Source of the DNA: Paraphoma chrysanthemicola
Taxonomy: Eukaryota > Ascomycota > Dothideomycetes > Pleosporales > Phaeosphaeriaceae
DNA length: 64,000 bases
Assembly: GCA_020744225.1 (NCBI GenBank)
Contig: JAGMWG010000002.1
Coordinates: 2,046,001 to 2,110,000, forward strand
Direction of reading: 5' to 3'
Positions 1 through 10,243 of this stretch are shown here, piece by piece; position 1 is the first letter of the stretch, and every line of letters begins with the position of its first letter. Made by a program: the position numbers and the translations under genes. The notes below the pieces were generated by a model. That model searched no databases. It saw nothing but the letters and a program-made list of their open reading frames with translations, and was not told where the DNA came from.

Positions 1-145
1 CACAGGTGCTCAGGACAAGACTTTGATCATTTGTCACGAGAATGACAGTGTTTGCCAAGGTGGATTCATTACTGTCGACCATTTGACGTACGCCGATGAT
101 GCTTCTACGGCTGCCGCATTCGTGTTGCAGAAGGCTGGTATTTGA
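1..145 (+). CDS. Cutinase, C-terminal end (partial)
   Basis: This is the 3' end of a gene entering from the left edge. The open frame starts at base 2 and ends with TGA at 143-145, giving 47 residues. The fragment contains C-H-E-N-D-S-V-C followed ten residues later by D-H-L-T-Y. This matches the end of the fungal cutinase fold, where the catalytic Asp lies between two disulfide cysteines and the catalytic His follows shortly after. Cutinases are secreted serine esterases that hydrolyse plant cutin polyester. The nucleophile Ser and signal peptide lie outside the window. A related cutinase-fold esterase remains possible, but the Cys-Asp-Cys-His arrangement makes the superfamily fairly secure. 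Confidence 0.8.
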   Translation, partial: TGAQDKTLIICHENDSVCQGGFITVDHLTYADDASTAAAFVLQKAGI

Positions 146-943
146 TAGTGACTAGCAGCATACGCATTTGTCATGTTTCTCAAAGATGTTTATAGGAAAT
201 AGCTGTAATCAGATCTGAGTATCTTGTTTGTAATGCAACATCCTGATCCAATATCTCTTGCCCATAATGAAGCATACCTGCAAAGTGCCTGCATAGCTTC
301 GTGTCATGATTGAAGAATGTAGCGAGAGGAAGCATGAATTCCTCCTATATCTAAAAAGAATTCCTGCTTACTTCGTGCCATTGGAGCGCGAATACCAAAA
401 TCATGCCAGCTTAGCAGCTCAGCCCCCATGTTCCAGGCTGCCAACCTTGATACAACCGCACCGCAGCATCGTCTGTTGACGTCATAACCGTGAGGTGCGA
501 CTCACGTTCATGACTCACTTTTCAAAGTCTTGTTGCTCATTTCAAAGAGATGGATCTCGCTATGGTCCGAGATGGGATGTCTGGCCACGCGTCGCAGTAT
601 TGTGCACCAGAAATGATCCTCTTGTACATCGCAGGGAGCTCTTCCACGCAAAGACTTCTGCGCACTTACGCAGAGATGCTGATTCTAAGAACGACTGAAA
701 GTCTTCCGAAAGAGAAGATAGGTTATCCGCTAATAAATCTCAGACCTCTTCTCGCTTGCGACATGATCACGCAAGACCTCAGGAATGCATGGTGTATAGA
801 CACACGCCCACATCCCTTACATCACTTCATCCACCACTTTAACTCGGCGTATTTCTTCACCGTCACATAAAGCCTCTTTACGCTGCGTCTCTTGCTTGTC
901 ATTCCGACTCCACCTTCTGCCGACCAAGCGCGCATACCCGATC
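146..943. other. Intergenic region, no gene recognised
   Basis: This holds the presumed 3' region of the cutinase gene and the promoter of the membrane protein at 944. An ATG-initiated 106-codon frame at 550-870 has no recognisable domain, and I do not call it a gene. Confidence 0.5.
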
Positions 944-1501
944 ATGATTGCAACGACATCCACTGCCGTAGCTTGCGCTGACACAACAATACCTTCACGC
1001 CGTACGTCATGGAAAGACGAGTTCGAAGCTCAGGGCGTGTCGGTACCATCCTCAGACGAAAAAGCCAATATCAACCCGGCATCTGATAACCCTTTCTCCG
1101 GCATATACCTTGCAAACACTTCGCCGCACACCAACCTTCCAAGCAAGATAACCAATATTAGCGACATCGAAGCCCAAGATATTACGGCACTCCAACGTCT
1201 TCGCAAAGGAAGAGTGCGTGACTGTCTCGCCATATTCTGCATGGTCCTTGTATGGTTCCTGTTTGTAATCGGCGCCTACATGCTCATGGAGACTGTCTTT
1301 CCTGGCTCACTGTTCTCGATTCGAAAGGTCAAGGTGGATCTAGTAAGAAAGGTAAAGAAGGTTGACATGTTGATGACACAAGTCGGGGAAATGTATAGGT
1401 ATGTGGGGAGTTTAAGGATGGGCGATGTTGTTGGGTTGAGTTGGGGTAATGCGACAATGGGGGCAGTGGAAGCGAACGCGAATCAGACATCGATCATTTG
1501 A
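944..1501 (+). CDS. Small single-pass membrane protein, unknown function
   Basis: I do not recognise this 185-residue protein. The frame is open upstream from a TTG at 896, but the first ATG is at 944, so I start there. The N-terminal half (about 100 residues) is polar and rich in Ser, Thr and Pro, without obvious secondary structure. A hydrophobic stretch of about 22 residues at roughly 109-130, with the core L-V-W-F-L-F-V-I-G-A-Y, should form one transmembrane helix. A basic segment (K/R-V-K repeats) and a short soluble tail follow. The layout suggests a single-pass protein of the endomembrane system or plasma membrane. The next gene (1639-2202, opposite strand) encodes a protein of similar size and layout, and the two converge. 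Confidence 0.6.
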   Translation: MIATTSTAVACADTTIPSRRTSWKDEFEAQGVSVPSSDEKANINPASDNPFSGIYLANTSPHTNLPSKITNISDIEAQDITALQRLRKGRVRDCLAIFCMVLVWFLFVIGAYMLMETVFPGSLFSIRKVKVDLVRKVKKVDMLMTQVGEMYRYVGSLRMGDVVGLSWGNATMGAVEANANQTSII

Positions 1502-1638
1502 GTGAGAAAGCAACAGTGCGCATTACTTGATGTTTAGACGAATATTATACCGCGAATCTACAAGCCTTACTGTGCTCAGCCTGTTCCGTGAGCCGCACTA
1601 TTTTTGCGGAACACACTGCAAACATGGGCGAGTCCCAC

Positions 1639-2202
1639 TCAACCACCCAGACCCAGGACACTAGAAGTGGACCATTCCATCACTCCCTCACATACCCCAT
1701 GAAGAATGACTTCGCACCCATGCGAACCCACGCGCTGATCGCCCTTCCAGTTCGTCGCACTGAGCACAACCATTGAAATGATAAGCGTGAGAATAACCAG
1801 CAGAACTAAGAAAGCACAAATGCACCCCGAACCACTCAAACAGGCTCGGTTCATTGTGCACCTCCTTCGCGACGTTGATGGGGCGCCAAAGTCTTCTTCC
1901 TCCTCGGTCTGTTGATGACGAGGACGCGTCAAGTCTGTCAGCGTTACCGAGGGCCCATGTTGGGTTTGCGTGACGGTGATGGACGGCGCGTGAGTCGGGA
2001 TGTAGGTGCGCGGTGGAGCGCGAACAGGGCAAGGGAGGGAATTGGCTTCAATGCCGCTGTCGAGGCGAAGAAAGGCTGGTCTTGCTGCTGGCTCCCGACT
2101 TTCAAAGACTGGAGTTGGGGTGGGATCCTCAGTGTAGTCGGGCACGGGGTCGTCTTCGATGTAGTCGGGAGGAGGGTCATGGGAAGGCAAGGAAAAAGGC
2201 AT
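1639..2202 (-). CDS. Small Pro/Thr-rich single-pass membrane protein, unknown function
   Basis: This is a 187-residue protein of unknown function. The frame stays open upstream to 2556, but the ATG at 2202 fits a TATA-like element at about 2282-2290, and the sequence before it looks non-coding. The N-terminal part is rich in Pro, Asp and Thr, including two P-D-Y-x-E-D units near residues 12-25. A basic Arg/Cys patch then precedes a strongly hydrophobic helix containing C-A-F-L-V-L-L-V-I-L-T-L-I-I-S. The C-terminal 40 residues are short and soluble. It converges with the similarly built gene at 944-1501, leaving only about 137 bases between the stops. A role at a membrane is inferred only from the helix. 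Confidence 0.6.
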   Translation of the reverse strand: MPFSLPSHDPPPDYIEDDPVPDYTEDPTPTPVFESREPAARPAFLRLDSGIEANSLPCPVRAPPRTYIPTHAPSITVTQTQHGPSVTLTDLTRPRHQQTEEEEDFGAPSTSRRRCTMNRACLSGSGCICAFLVLLVILTLIISMVVLSATNWKGDQRVGSHGCEVILHGVCEGVMEWSTSSVLGLGG

Positions 2203-2280
2203 TTCTGCTGGTGAGATTTGATGAAGGTGATTTTTGTTCGGGAATTGGATGTGAGAGTGATCAAGTGGGAACTGGTGGAG

Positions 2281-2292
2281 GAGTATATAAAG
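2281..2292 (-). promoter_or_regulatory. TATA-like element upstream of the 2202 start
   Basis: Read on the minus strand, this gives TTTATATA about 80 bases upstream of the ATG at 2202. It is the clearest TATA-like match in the divergent region and supports the chosen start. It is assigned from sequence alone. Confidence 0.4.
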
Positions 2293-3320
2293 GATTTTTT
2301 GAAGATAAAAGAGGTTGAGGCAGAAGTTTGAACATGAAGAAAATCCATGAACTATACCATGGAACGAGACCCAAGTTACGAAGTAGAGTCCCGCCCCACG
2401 ACCAGGGGAACTCATGGGGAAGTGGAGACGTTTTGCACTTTCCGCGCTGTTGCATCTTTCGAGTGTGGTATACCATGGTTCGAGAGACTCATGGTCTGGA
2501 AATGGCTGTGCCTGCGTCTCTACAAACACACTTGGGCCGCAGAATCCGACTTCCACAACTGGGGCTGCGTTTCTGATAGCGCAAGAGGCATCTTCACGCC
2601 GTGACTCGAATCGCAGAGCTCATCGACGTCATCACGTACGATTGACCAAAGTATGATCTCTTGGACTTCAAGAGCTTTGTACACGTTGACCAGTGCACGT
2701 TGAAGATGCTCGGATATAGGCGGAGATAAAGAACCAGCTGCAATACGACGGCGGCAATGAGATGTTTGATGCGTCTGCGTATTAGTCAAACACGGTTCAC
2801 TCTCAGGCTTTCTCGTGCATTTGATGTTGGCGATTGAAGTAGATGGTGTTGGTTGCTTGGGGGGTGTGCAGCATGTGAAGCGATGATGCCATGATGTACG
2901 CTAGGGCTCAGCCCTATGCGGCGGTGCTGACTACACCTCACCTCCGCCGCATCACCTCCGCTGCTGGAGCGCGGTGGAATTTGGTAGAAGGCAAATAAAG
3001 TTACCGCGCATCTCCGTCTGCTGCCATTCTGCCGCTTGCGTGATGCACCGCTAATAAATTACACTTACCCTGCGAAACGCTTCGTCCCCCCTACGGCCGC
3101 GTGGACGCATCGACTCGCGCGCAGCAGGCTGCCTGACTTTCACAGCTGCACCTTGGAGCTCACAGCGCCTTATAGACACCCGCCTGTCCGTTTGGGACTT
3201 ATCACGCCTCACGACTTTATAGACAACTATACACCACATCTACGAACCCCTTCCTCTCTCCCCGTAATCGAGATTGCCAATCCCACCACCCACCATCTCT
3301 CAACACAATAGTCCGCCACC
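2293..3320. other. Divergent promoter region
   Basis: About 1 kb separates the minus-strand membrane protein gene from the plus-strand hul5 gene. Short frames on both strands have no recognisable domains. The last 100 bases before 3321 are C/T-rich, as is usual near fungal transcription starts. Confidence 0.5.
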
Positions 3321-6300
3321 ATGTTTACAACCTTTACCGGCAACACGCGCCGGCCACGCAACGTCAACCTCGGCGGCCGCAAGACGAATCCATTTGGCAA
3401 CGTTGGCACCGGTGCCGGCTCCCAGGCTGCCCTCGACCGCGCACAGCAAGACCGAGCCCAACGGCAACGGGAACGAGACACACTGAATGCCGCCAAGAGG
3501 ATACAGCGCGTATGGAGGGGCCATGCGAGCAGGAAGGAGATTGCCGATGAGCTGCGGCGCACCTGGGATGCTTCCGAAGGCACGGGCGATTCAGGATCCA
3601 TATCAGGCTATGCATCAGAAGAAGAGGCACTCGATCAGCTCCAGCGTCTCCTGCGATTTGCTTCGTCGAGGAACTCGGGAGATGTCAGGAGGATAGAGCA
3701 GTTTGGGGCACGGCGGAGGCAGATGGCACAGCCTGCACGCGATACGCTGAGCAACACATGGCAATCGGCATACTATAGGCTGGAGGTGTTGCTATTAGCC
3801 GTCCTTAAACGGCAAAGCAAGGCAGGTTCTCTGTCATGGTCCAAGTCGCGCGAACTCATAGCGCTCCTTCACTTTGTAGCCGAGCAAATACCCGCGGAAA
3901 CCTCACAGCATGCTGAACCATTCTATCGCACCCTTGCCGATGCGGTTGCGAAGGTCGCACCAAGTCTACAGCAGCACACAGACGACGACGCTCCCGCCGC
4001 CTGGGAGGTGTTGCTCGGCGTCGTCACGTCTCCCTTGAGAACAATCACGGCCCATACGCTGGAAGCATACGAGGCTTTCGGCCGCATTTTCTTGACAGTT
4101 CCTCTGCTCAGTTCCAGCTCGCCTTCGACGTCAATACAGACGTTCCGTGACTCTCTTGCCGACTCCGTAAACTACAAATTACTGGCCAATGCCCTAGCGA
4201 CACTCTTCCGAGGCTCAGGACTGCAAGCACAACCGGAATTAAAGAGCGCGATTAGTCGATTACGGCTACTAGGACTTTTCGTTTACTTCCACCGCTATGC
4301 GCACAAGTTCGACACACCTGAGGCCTACGCAGTGCACAAGGATTTTGTTTCGGTAGTGTCGCTGCTCCTAAATTCGCTTCCAATCAACATAATTGACGGC
4401 GCTCATTCGATTGAGGAAGTCGACGAGAGCGACGAAGATGCCACGTCAACAGACGCAGTCACGGGCTTCTTGAAAGAACAAGTCTTGTCTCTGGTCAACC
4501 AAGAAGGCATAGGAAGCTTGTTGACGGGCCTGTCCCAGTCATCGGAGGCTACGGATGATGAGAAGATCGAAGAAGCCAGGCAATTGGCCAACTATGCCTT
4601 GGCATTGCTCCGGTTCTTCCCACGTCGAGGTGACGAGATAAGAATGTGGCTCTATATTGGCCCCTCGGACGTCCGATCTGGAAGAAGTACGCGCAAGCTT
4701 CCTGCGATACGGTACTTTTGGGAGGCGTCGAAGCGCTCGTCTGTCTTCTCAACCATCTTTCGCGATTCCAGGGCAGCTGTGGAACTGCTCAAAGCAAAGC
4801 CGACCACGAACAGCAATTCAGAGCCAGCCGGTGGTTTCTGGCAGCCCGCTGAACAAGAGGTTGATCGCAGCGCCATCATTGCCGACGAGTGGCGTGTGAT
4901 CCTAGTCTTCTTGGAACTATATACCTTTGTTCTGAAAGTCACAGACGACGAGGAGTTCTTCTCAGCCGGACAGCAGGGCGCATCCTCAAGTCAGATTCGC
5001 GACAGTGGCCTTCCTCTGTCTGAGGTCGGGACATTGACTACATTCCTGAAAAACCTGGGCTTTACACTGTACTTCAATGGCGCAGACATCACTGAAGCTG
5101 GGGACCGCGCTACTAGCAGCACTGGGCTGAGCTTCTTCAGTCTGAAGGCTTCTGACACTCCAGCTTCAACCAAGCCAGCAGAGCCTTCCATTGGGGGGGT
5201 CGCAGGCTTGAAGCTGGACTACGTCAAAGGTTTGGTGACTGGGCTCCTCCGCATGGTCTACGAACGCGATTCGCGACGCAAGTTCCTACCTGAGGACCAT
5301 TGGCTGATGACTTCGCGTTTCGATATGACTAGTTTCATTCCAGCCGTGGTTGAAGAAGAGGAATCCCGACACAAGCTGCAGGAAGAGGACGCGGACGATC
5401 TTGACGAGGAGGAAGAGGAAATTGGTGACGCCCCACAACTCATCGGCACCAGCAGGACACATCAACAACGACGACTAGAGAAATTGCAACGACAGCAACG
5501 GCGGGCATCTCGGCAAAGGTATCTCCAGGCTGTTGCACCACGCTTGCAGATATTGCAGAACATGCCCTTCTTCATTCCATTCACCACGCGTGTCAAGATC
5601 TTCCGGGAGTTCGTGCATCTAGACATGACAAAGCGGAGAGGAAGCGCCGACCCAGAGGCGTGGCGGTGGAGAATGATGCAGAGGCCAGATGCAAGGGGCC
5701 AATTCGACAAGCACGCTGCCAGGATTCGACGAGAGAATGAGTTCGAGGATGCCTTCGACCAATTCTTTCCTCTGGGCGCTGGCTTGAAGGAGCCGATCCA
5801 GATTACGTTTTTGGACCAATTCGGCGCGCAAGAAGCCGGCATTGATGGCGGCGGTGTGACGAAGGAGTTCCTGACCAGTGTCACCAATCGTGCATTCATG
5901 CCAACGGACTTCATCGACATGTTCATCGAGAACGACCAACATCTGCTCTATCCCAACCCTACTGCGATCGAAGAGCTCAAGGCTGCGCTTAGGCAAGACG
6001 GCCTGGCTGATAACTCGCCAGAGTTTCGGTTACATGTCAATGAGATGTTGCACCGCTACGAGTTCCTAGGCCGCATCATTGGCAAGTGCTTGTACGAAGG
6101 CATTTTGGTTGACGTCAACTTTGCTCCATTCTTTCTAAGGAAGTGGGCATTAACTGGCGGCGAAGGCTCAGCGCCAAATGAGACTGGCTATCGGCCAACA
6201 CTGAATGATCTGCGCGACCTGGACGAAGAGCTCTACCAAGGTCTCCACAAGCTCAAGACTTATCCTGGCGATGTTGAAGACTTTGGACTCAGCTTCACAG

Positions 6301-6929
6301 TCACGGATACCGTCGTGGTCGACCACACCACCTCCCCCAAGAAAACCAAAGCCATCGATCGCGAACTCAAACCCGACGGCGCAGATACCCCGGTTACCAA
6401 CCAGAACCGCCTGGTCTACATCAGCTACATGGCACGGCACCGGCTGCAAAACCAGCCCTTCCAGCAGACAGCCGCCTTCCTTCGCGGTCTCGGCCAGATG
6501 GTGCAACCTTCCTGGCTCTCCATGTTCAATCACTCTGAACTCCAAACTCTTGTCAGCGGCACCCGCAACAACATCGATGTCGAAGACCTACGTCGCAACA
6601 CCGCGTACGGAGGCACATATGTCATTGGTGACGACGGCCTGGAGCACCCCACCGTACAGCTGTTCTGGAAGATTATGACAGAGATTAGCGACGACGAGAG
6701 GCGTGCGGTGCTCAAGTTCGTGACGAGTACGCCTCGCGCACCGTTGCTGGGGTTTGGGACCTTGAATCCACGGTTCAGTATCAGGGATGCTGGTAGCGAT
6801 CAAGAGAGATTGCCGAGTACGAGTACATGTGTGAATCTGCTCAAGTTGCCAATGTATAGGGATGAGAGTGTGTTGAAGGAGAAGCTGCTGTACAGTGTGT
6901 TCAGTGGGGCTGGGTTCGATTTGAGTTAA
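3321..6929 (+). CDS. hul5: HECT-type E3/E4 ubiquitin ligase Hul5 (UBE3B/UBE3C family)
   Basis: This 1202-residue protein is encoded in one uninterrupted exon. An IQ-type calmodulin-binding helix lies at about residues 58-76 (I-Q-R-V-W-R-G-H-A-S-R-K). A long helical middle region contains an acidic patch near residue 690 (E-E-E-E-S ... D-D-L-D-E-E-E-E-E). The HECT domain fills the last 350 residues. The catalytic Cys, which forms the ubiquitin thioester, is C1170 in S-T-S-T-C-V-N-L-L-K-L-P, and the usual hydrophobic end follows (S-G-A-G-F-D-L-S). In yeast, Hul5 is a proteasome-associated ligase that extends ubiquitin chains on stalled or misfolded substrates. The start ATG has a good context (gccaccATG). 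The assignment is secure, although UBE3B and UBE3C orthology cannot be separated by eye. Confidence 0.95.
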   Translation: MFTTFTGNTRRPRNVNLGGRKTNPFGNVGTGAGSQAALDRAQQDRAQRQRERDTLNAAKRIQRVWRGHASRKEIADELRRTWDASEGTGDSGSISGYASEEEALDQLQRLLRFASSRNSGDVRRIEQFGARRRQMAQPARDTLSNTWQSAYYRLEVLLLAVLKRQSKAGSLSWSKSRELIALLHFVAEQIPAETSQHAEPFYRTLADAVAKVAPSLQQHTDDDAPAAWEVLLGVVTSPLRTITAHTLEAYEAFGRIFLTVPLLSSSSPSTSIQTFRDSLADSVNYKLLANALATLFRGSGLQAQPELKSAISRLRLLGLFVYFHRYAHKFDTPEAYAVHKDFVSVVSLLLNSLPINIIDGAHSIEEVDESDEDATSTDAVTGFLKEQVLSLVNQEGIGSLLTGLSQSSEATDDEKIEEARQLANYALALLRFFPRRGDEIRMWLYIGPSDVRSGRSTRKLPAIRYFWEASKRSSVFSTIFRDSRAAVELLKAKPTTNSNSEPAGGFWQPAEQEVDRSAIIADEWRVILVFLELYTFVLKVTDDEEFFSAGQQGASSSQIRDSGLPLSEVGTLTTFLKNLGFTLYFNGADITEAGDRATSSTGLSFFSLKASDTPASTKPAEPSIGGVAGLKLDYVKGLVTGLLRMVYERDSRRKFLPEDHWLMTSRFDMTSFIPAVVEEEESRHKLQEEDADDLDEEEEEIGDAPQLIGTSRTHQQRRLEKLQRQQRRASRQRYLQAVAPRLQILQNMPFFIPFTTRVKIFREFVHLDMTKRRGSADPEAWRWRMMQRPDARGQFDKHAARIRRENEFEDAFDQFFPLGAGLKEPIQITFLDQFGAQEAGIDGGGVTKEFLTSVTNRAFMPTDFIDMFIENDQHLLYPNPTAIEELKAALRQDGLADNSPEFRLHVNEMLHRYEFLGRIIGKCLYEGILVDVNFAPFFLRKWALTGGEGSAPNETGYRPTLNDLRDLDEELYQGLHKLKTYPGDVEDFGLSFTVTDTVVVDHTTSPKKTKAIDRELKPDGADTPVTNQNRLVYISYMARHRLQNQPFQQTAAFLRGLGQMVQPSWLSMFNHSELQTLVSGTRNNIDVEDLRRNTAYGGTYVIGDDGLEHPTVQLFWKIMTEISDDERRAVLKFVTSTPRAPLLGFGTLNPRFSIRDAGSDQERLPSTSTCVNLLKLPMYRDESVLKEKLLYSVFSGAGFDLS

Positions 6930-7782
6930 ATACGTGGGCTTTGGGGAATGAGAAGACGGGTGTGATTGCATGGGAGGCAGCTTTGATATGAACCAGTTCG
7001 GACTTGGAGTGACATTGCTCCATATTCCGCACGGGAAGCATATCGCAATGGCGGGATTGCGTAGATGTAGATTTCTGAATCAATGAGGTGACATACTGCC
7101 GTTCAAATCTCCGTGCATCGAGTACAGAAAACTGCCATTTCAGAATTACGCTGCTCAAATGATTGCAATCATCGCGTAAGCTAAGTCAATTTGCACTATC
7201 AACCAAGCATATGAGGCGGTCGCATACATCTTACAAGGTCCTACCTCCGGGCCAAGCTTTCCACTCACCGGTCGAAGTCGACAGGGAGATATATGCACTG
7301 CGAAACATCGCACAGCTGGCTTGCCTCGATTTGGAGTGAATTTGTTGTTGTGAAAGACAGGAGATTAAAGATAACGGAAGCACGATACCAGCTCGGATGG
7401 AAAGAGAAGACGACAGGGAGGCGCTGGACGATGCCCGCGTGACCACTCGATGGTGCTTTATCGCCGTTCTTTCACTGGCGTTATCGCGACGCGTGTTATC
7501 TGGGGGTTACGTTGGACATTGATCAACCAAACCTCCAGGCTTGTCGCAACTTGCAGATATCCCAGGAACTTGAGCGATATGCTTGACGACCATCAAGTCT
7601 ATCGCTCTCTTTATCTCGACCAAGTGGCAAAACTAATCATCGATGCATCTACTTCTGCACGATGCGCAAAGCGAACCGCGTAATCGAGAGCGCAACTGCC
7701 CGTGCTGATGGTATTGGCAACAGTGGCACGGTTGGCAGGCCATCCTATCGGACATACCGTTGTGCAAACTCGAACATCGCAT

Positions 7783-8174
7783 CTAGCGTATGTGGGGTAG
7801 AATGGGTGGCGATTATTTCGATCCACTTTTGAGGTTGTAGAGGATGTCGACGAGCAATCGGGTTGTCGTCGGGTTGTCGCTATCTACGCGACGATCCGAT
7901 CATGCTTATCGAAAGTTACACTTAAACTCCAGGTGCTCACCAGGGCGGTCGGGTTCTGTGGTGAGGGCCATCGGAGAAGATGGCGATTCGCCAGAGGCGG
8001 CCTTGTCGAACGTCTTCTGACATCGTCTTGATAGCTTTCATACCTTGGCTGGGGAGTTGTGACCGCGATGCAACATGAGCTGTCTAGCGTATGTGGAGTG
8101 TAGCTGACGCAACTGTGAGCAAACTGTATTGACTGCACGACTGAGTACGAAGGAGGCGTTGCTAGCGTATGTGG
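7783..8174 (+). repeat. Three direct copies of CTAGCGTATGTGG
   Basis: Exact 13-base copies lie at 7783-7795, 8084-8096 and 8162-8174, all in the same orientation. Copies one and three continue as GGGT and copy two as AGTG. Flanking sequences are unrelated, so this looks like a dispersed short motif rather than a longer duplicated block. Confidence 0.7.
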
Positions 8175-8550
8175 GGTTGAGCATATCTCGAACAGTGGAC
8201 TGGATATAATGCCTGGTCGAGGCAAGCAAGTCCAGAGGATGAAGCCGGCAGGAGGAAGCTCGACAAACAAGGCCTGTGTGGTGCAACGTGCTGTCAAATG
8301 GATTACCGGCTTCGATCCGCAGTAAGTTCGAGCTGCAATCGATGATACTACCGAAAGTGCAGGGTTGTTGAAGTTGGGCTATCAGAATCATTGACTCATG
8401 GCTTGTGAGATGATCTCGGGCAGTTGCGCAGATGACCAGGCGATGAAATGGCCGAAGCCAAAGTAAGAATACAAACTACACGGAAGAAGGAAACCTGCAG
8501 AGCCTCACCGAGATAGTAGATTTGATAGAAACCACTGACGTTTTCTCTTT

Positions 8551-8578
8551 ACACAGCACGCTGTACACAGCACGTTGC
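8551..8578 (+). repeat. Two tandem 14-base units
   Basis: ACACAGCACGCTGT is followed directly by ACACAGCACGTTGC. This is a minor imperfect tandem duplication with no known function. Confidence 0.6.
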
Positions 8579-10028
8579 ATAAGAGAGCGTACAGACTGCC
8601 TTCACAGACTCCAAGGCGGATGGAATAACTCACTCCGATTCGCCGTGTCTAAATTGTTGCGACAATGCATGTTGACTGGATTTCTGTCGCGTGAAGAACG
8701 TCTGCATTAGGACTGGTGGAGTGCTGCATCGCTAATCGCTGCATGTGCCTGCGTGCTGCGTCTTCCGCCAAGGGCAGGTCAGTCGAAGGATTCTGCAGAA
8801 CTGCTGCAAAATCGCGACAGGTGACCTTATGCAGGGTAACCGGCCTGTGGCGGCGAGATATGTCATCGAGCGCGGACTTCCGTGTGGAGCTTCAATTGCA
8901 CGCTGCTCTCGGAACGAAGGAAAGTCGATTAGGCTGTCTGGTTGCACAGGTGCAACCGACCACCAACAGAAGCAATCTTAGTGTATCATGCTTGAAGAGC
9001 CGCAAAAGTATGTCGTTGGCACCTGCAGCACGCTACTACGAGCCGCAGGAGCGGCCACGGAATGAATGGTCTTGATTAGCCAGCGCTATGTCGAGCTTCT
9101 GCTTCCAGGCTAGTCCGACGCAAGCCGCCGACACGATCACGTGCGGCAGGTCGCTCCGGGATGCTCCTGATCTGCATGGTGTGGTGATAGCAAGCGAGCG
9201 TTGGCTGAAAATTTTGGCGTCGAGTCGGTGTGTACTCGAAGGGTGATCGTATCGCATGGCTTCTCGCTGTGTTGACCGTGATCGAGGTGTTGGAAATCCT
9301 TGAGCGGGATTGCATTGTAGTGTTTGGGGGGCAGGGATGGAGATTCCCAGGATGCCAAGCGAGAAGCGATGTGCTCAACCTCACTTCGTGTCCCGACTCC
9401 AGAACATCGATCACGGCCATGATACCTCCCGCTTGGCTAGAGATAATCTCCGGATCGCCTAGCTCTTCTCGGTCCCTGCATTCGCACTCGTGATCCATTT
9501 ATCATTTTTTCCGTCCCTCTTCGATAATCATGGTGCACAGGAGTCTGTGCGCGGGAGCGACGGGTTCATCCTCCACGGTCCCGGCTGGACTCATCTGACA
9601 TGTGTGTGTACTCGCTGCATTGTCAGATAGGGTGTAATTGATTGAATATGCAATGCAACTGGACGTGGCAAGACTGGACGGTCCGAATCGACACCTGAAC
9701 GGATGCGGTCACACGCCGATATCGTGGTGCGCAGAACAAGTGCAGGGAAGGTGACTGCGCGGCGCGCTCACCCGTGGCATCAACTCCCGGCAATCTCACC
9801 TTTATGTAAGAGCTGAGCGGTGTGTAGTGCGTCGAGGATCATAGGGAGGACAAATGGACTTCGACCGAAAATGGCCTAGCGCGATGGCGTGCGCGAAATC
9901 GAAGGCATTGCGTGATTGCAACCCCAAGTGGAAGGCATCATCCTGCACATGCGACCGCACCCGAGCCGCAGTTTCCCCACAATATCAACATTTAGCTAGG
10001 AGTCGCGTCCGGACGCCTCGCCAACTAT

Positions 10029-10037
10029 CTATATAAG
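10029..10037 (+). promoter_or_regulatory. TATA box candidate of the choline sulfatase gene
   Basis: CTATATAAG lies about 210 bases upstream of the ATG at 10244 and is followed by a C/A-rich stretch typical of a fungal 5' leader. It is the only strong TATA match in the proximal promoter that I noticed. Confidence 0.45.
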
Positions 10038-10243
10038 CTGCTCCGCACTCACTTGACCCAGGTCCACACACACTCACTCCCAATTCTGGTACCGGCAAAC
10101 GCTCGCGTGCTTGTCAACCATAGGGTCGGGCCGCCACAACGCTTTGTCCTTCCACATAAAACTTCTTCCACTTAGATTCACACTGCACTCTTGCACTCTC
10201 CAAAGCCTACCACTTGAATTGCGTGCTCTGCAACTTCAGCAAC

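Larger units (their letters stand above)
6930..10243. other. 3.3-kb gene-poor region
   Basis: No protein with a recognisable domain is found over 3.3 kb, far more than the usual spacing here. The longest frames are a 140-codon minus-strand ATG frame (9076-9498) and a 137-codon frame (7884-8297), and neither resembles a known family. The region holds three direct copies of CTAGCGTATGTGG and a short tandem repeat, both listed separately. It may be an extended promoter of the choline sulfatase gene, a decayed repeat, or the site of a non-coding transcript. Confidence 0.5.

Noticed and set aside
3227..6971. Long antisense frames within hul5
   Set aside because: They are mirror frames of a GC-rich coding region; none has a domain or an independent promoter signal.
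9076..9498. 140-codon minus-strand ATG frame in the gene-poor region
   Set aside because: It has no recognisable domain and overlaps several other open frames of similar quality. It has no supporting splice structure.
10214..10243. Upstream TTG start for choline sulfatase
   Set aside because: Nuclear fungal genes rarely start at TTG, and the ATG at 10244 has a good context. The same reasoning was applied at 896, 31597, 41766, 24889 and 47463.
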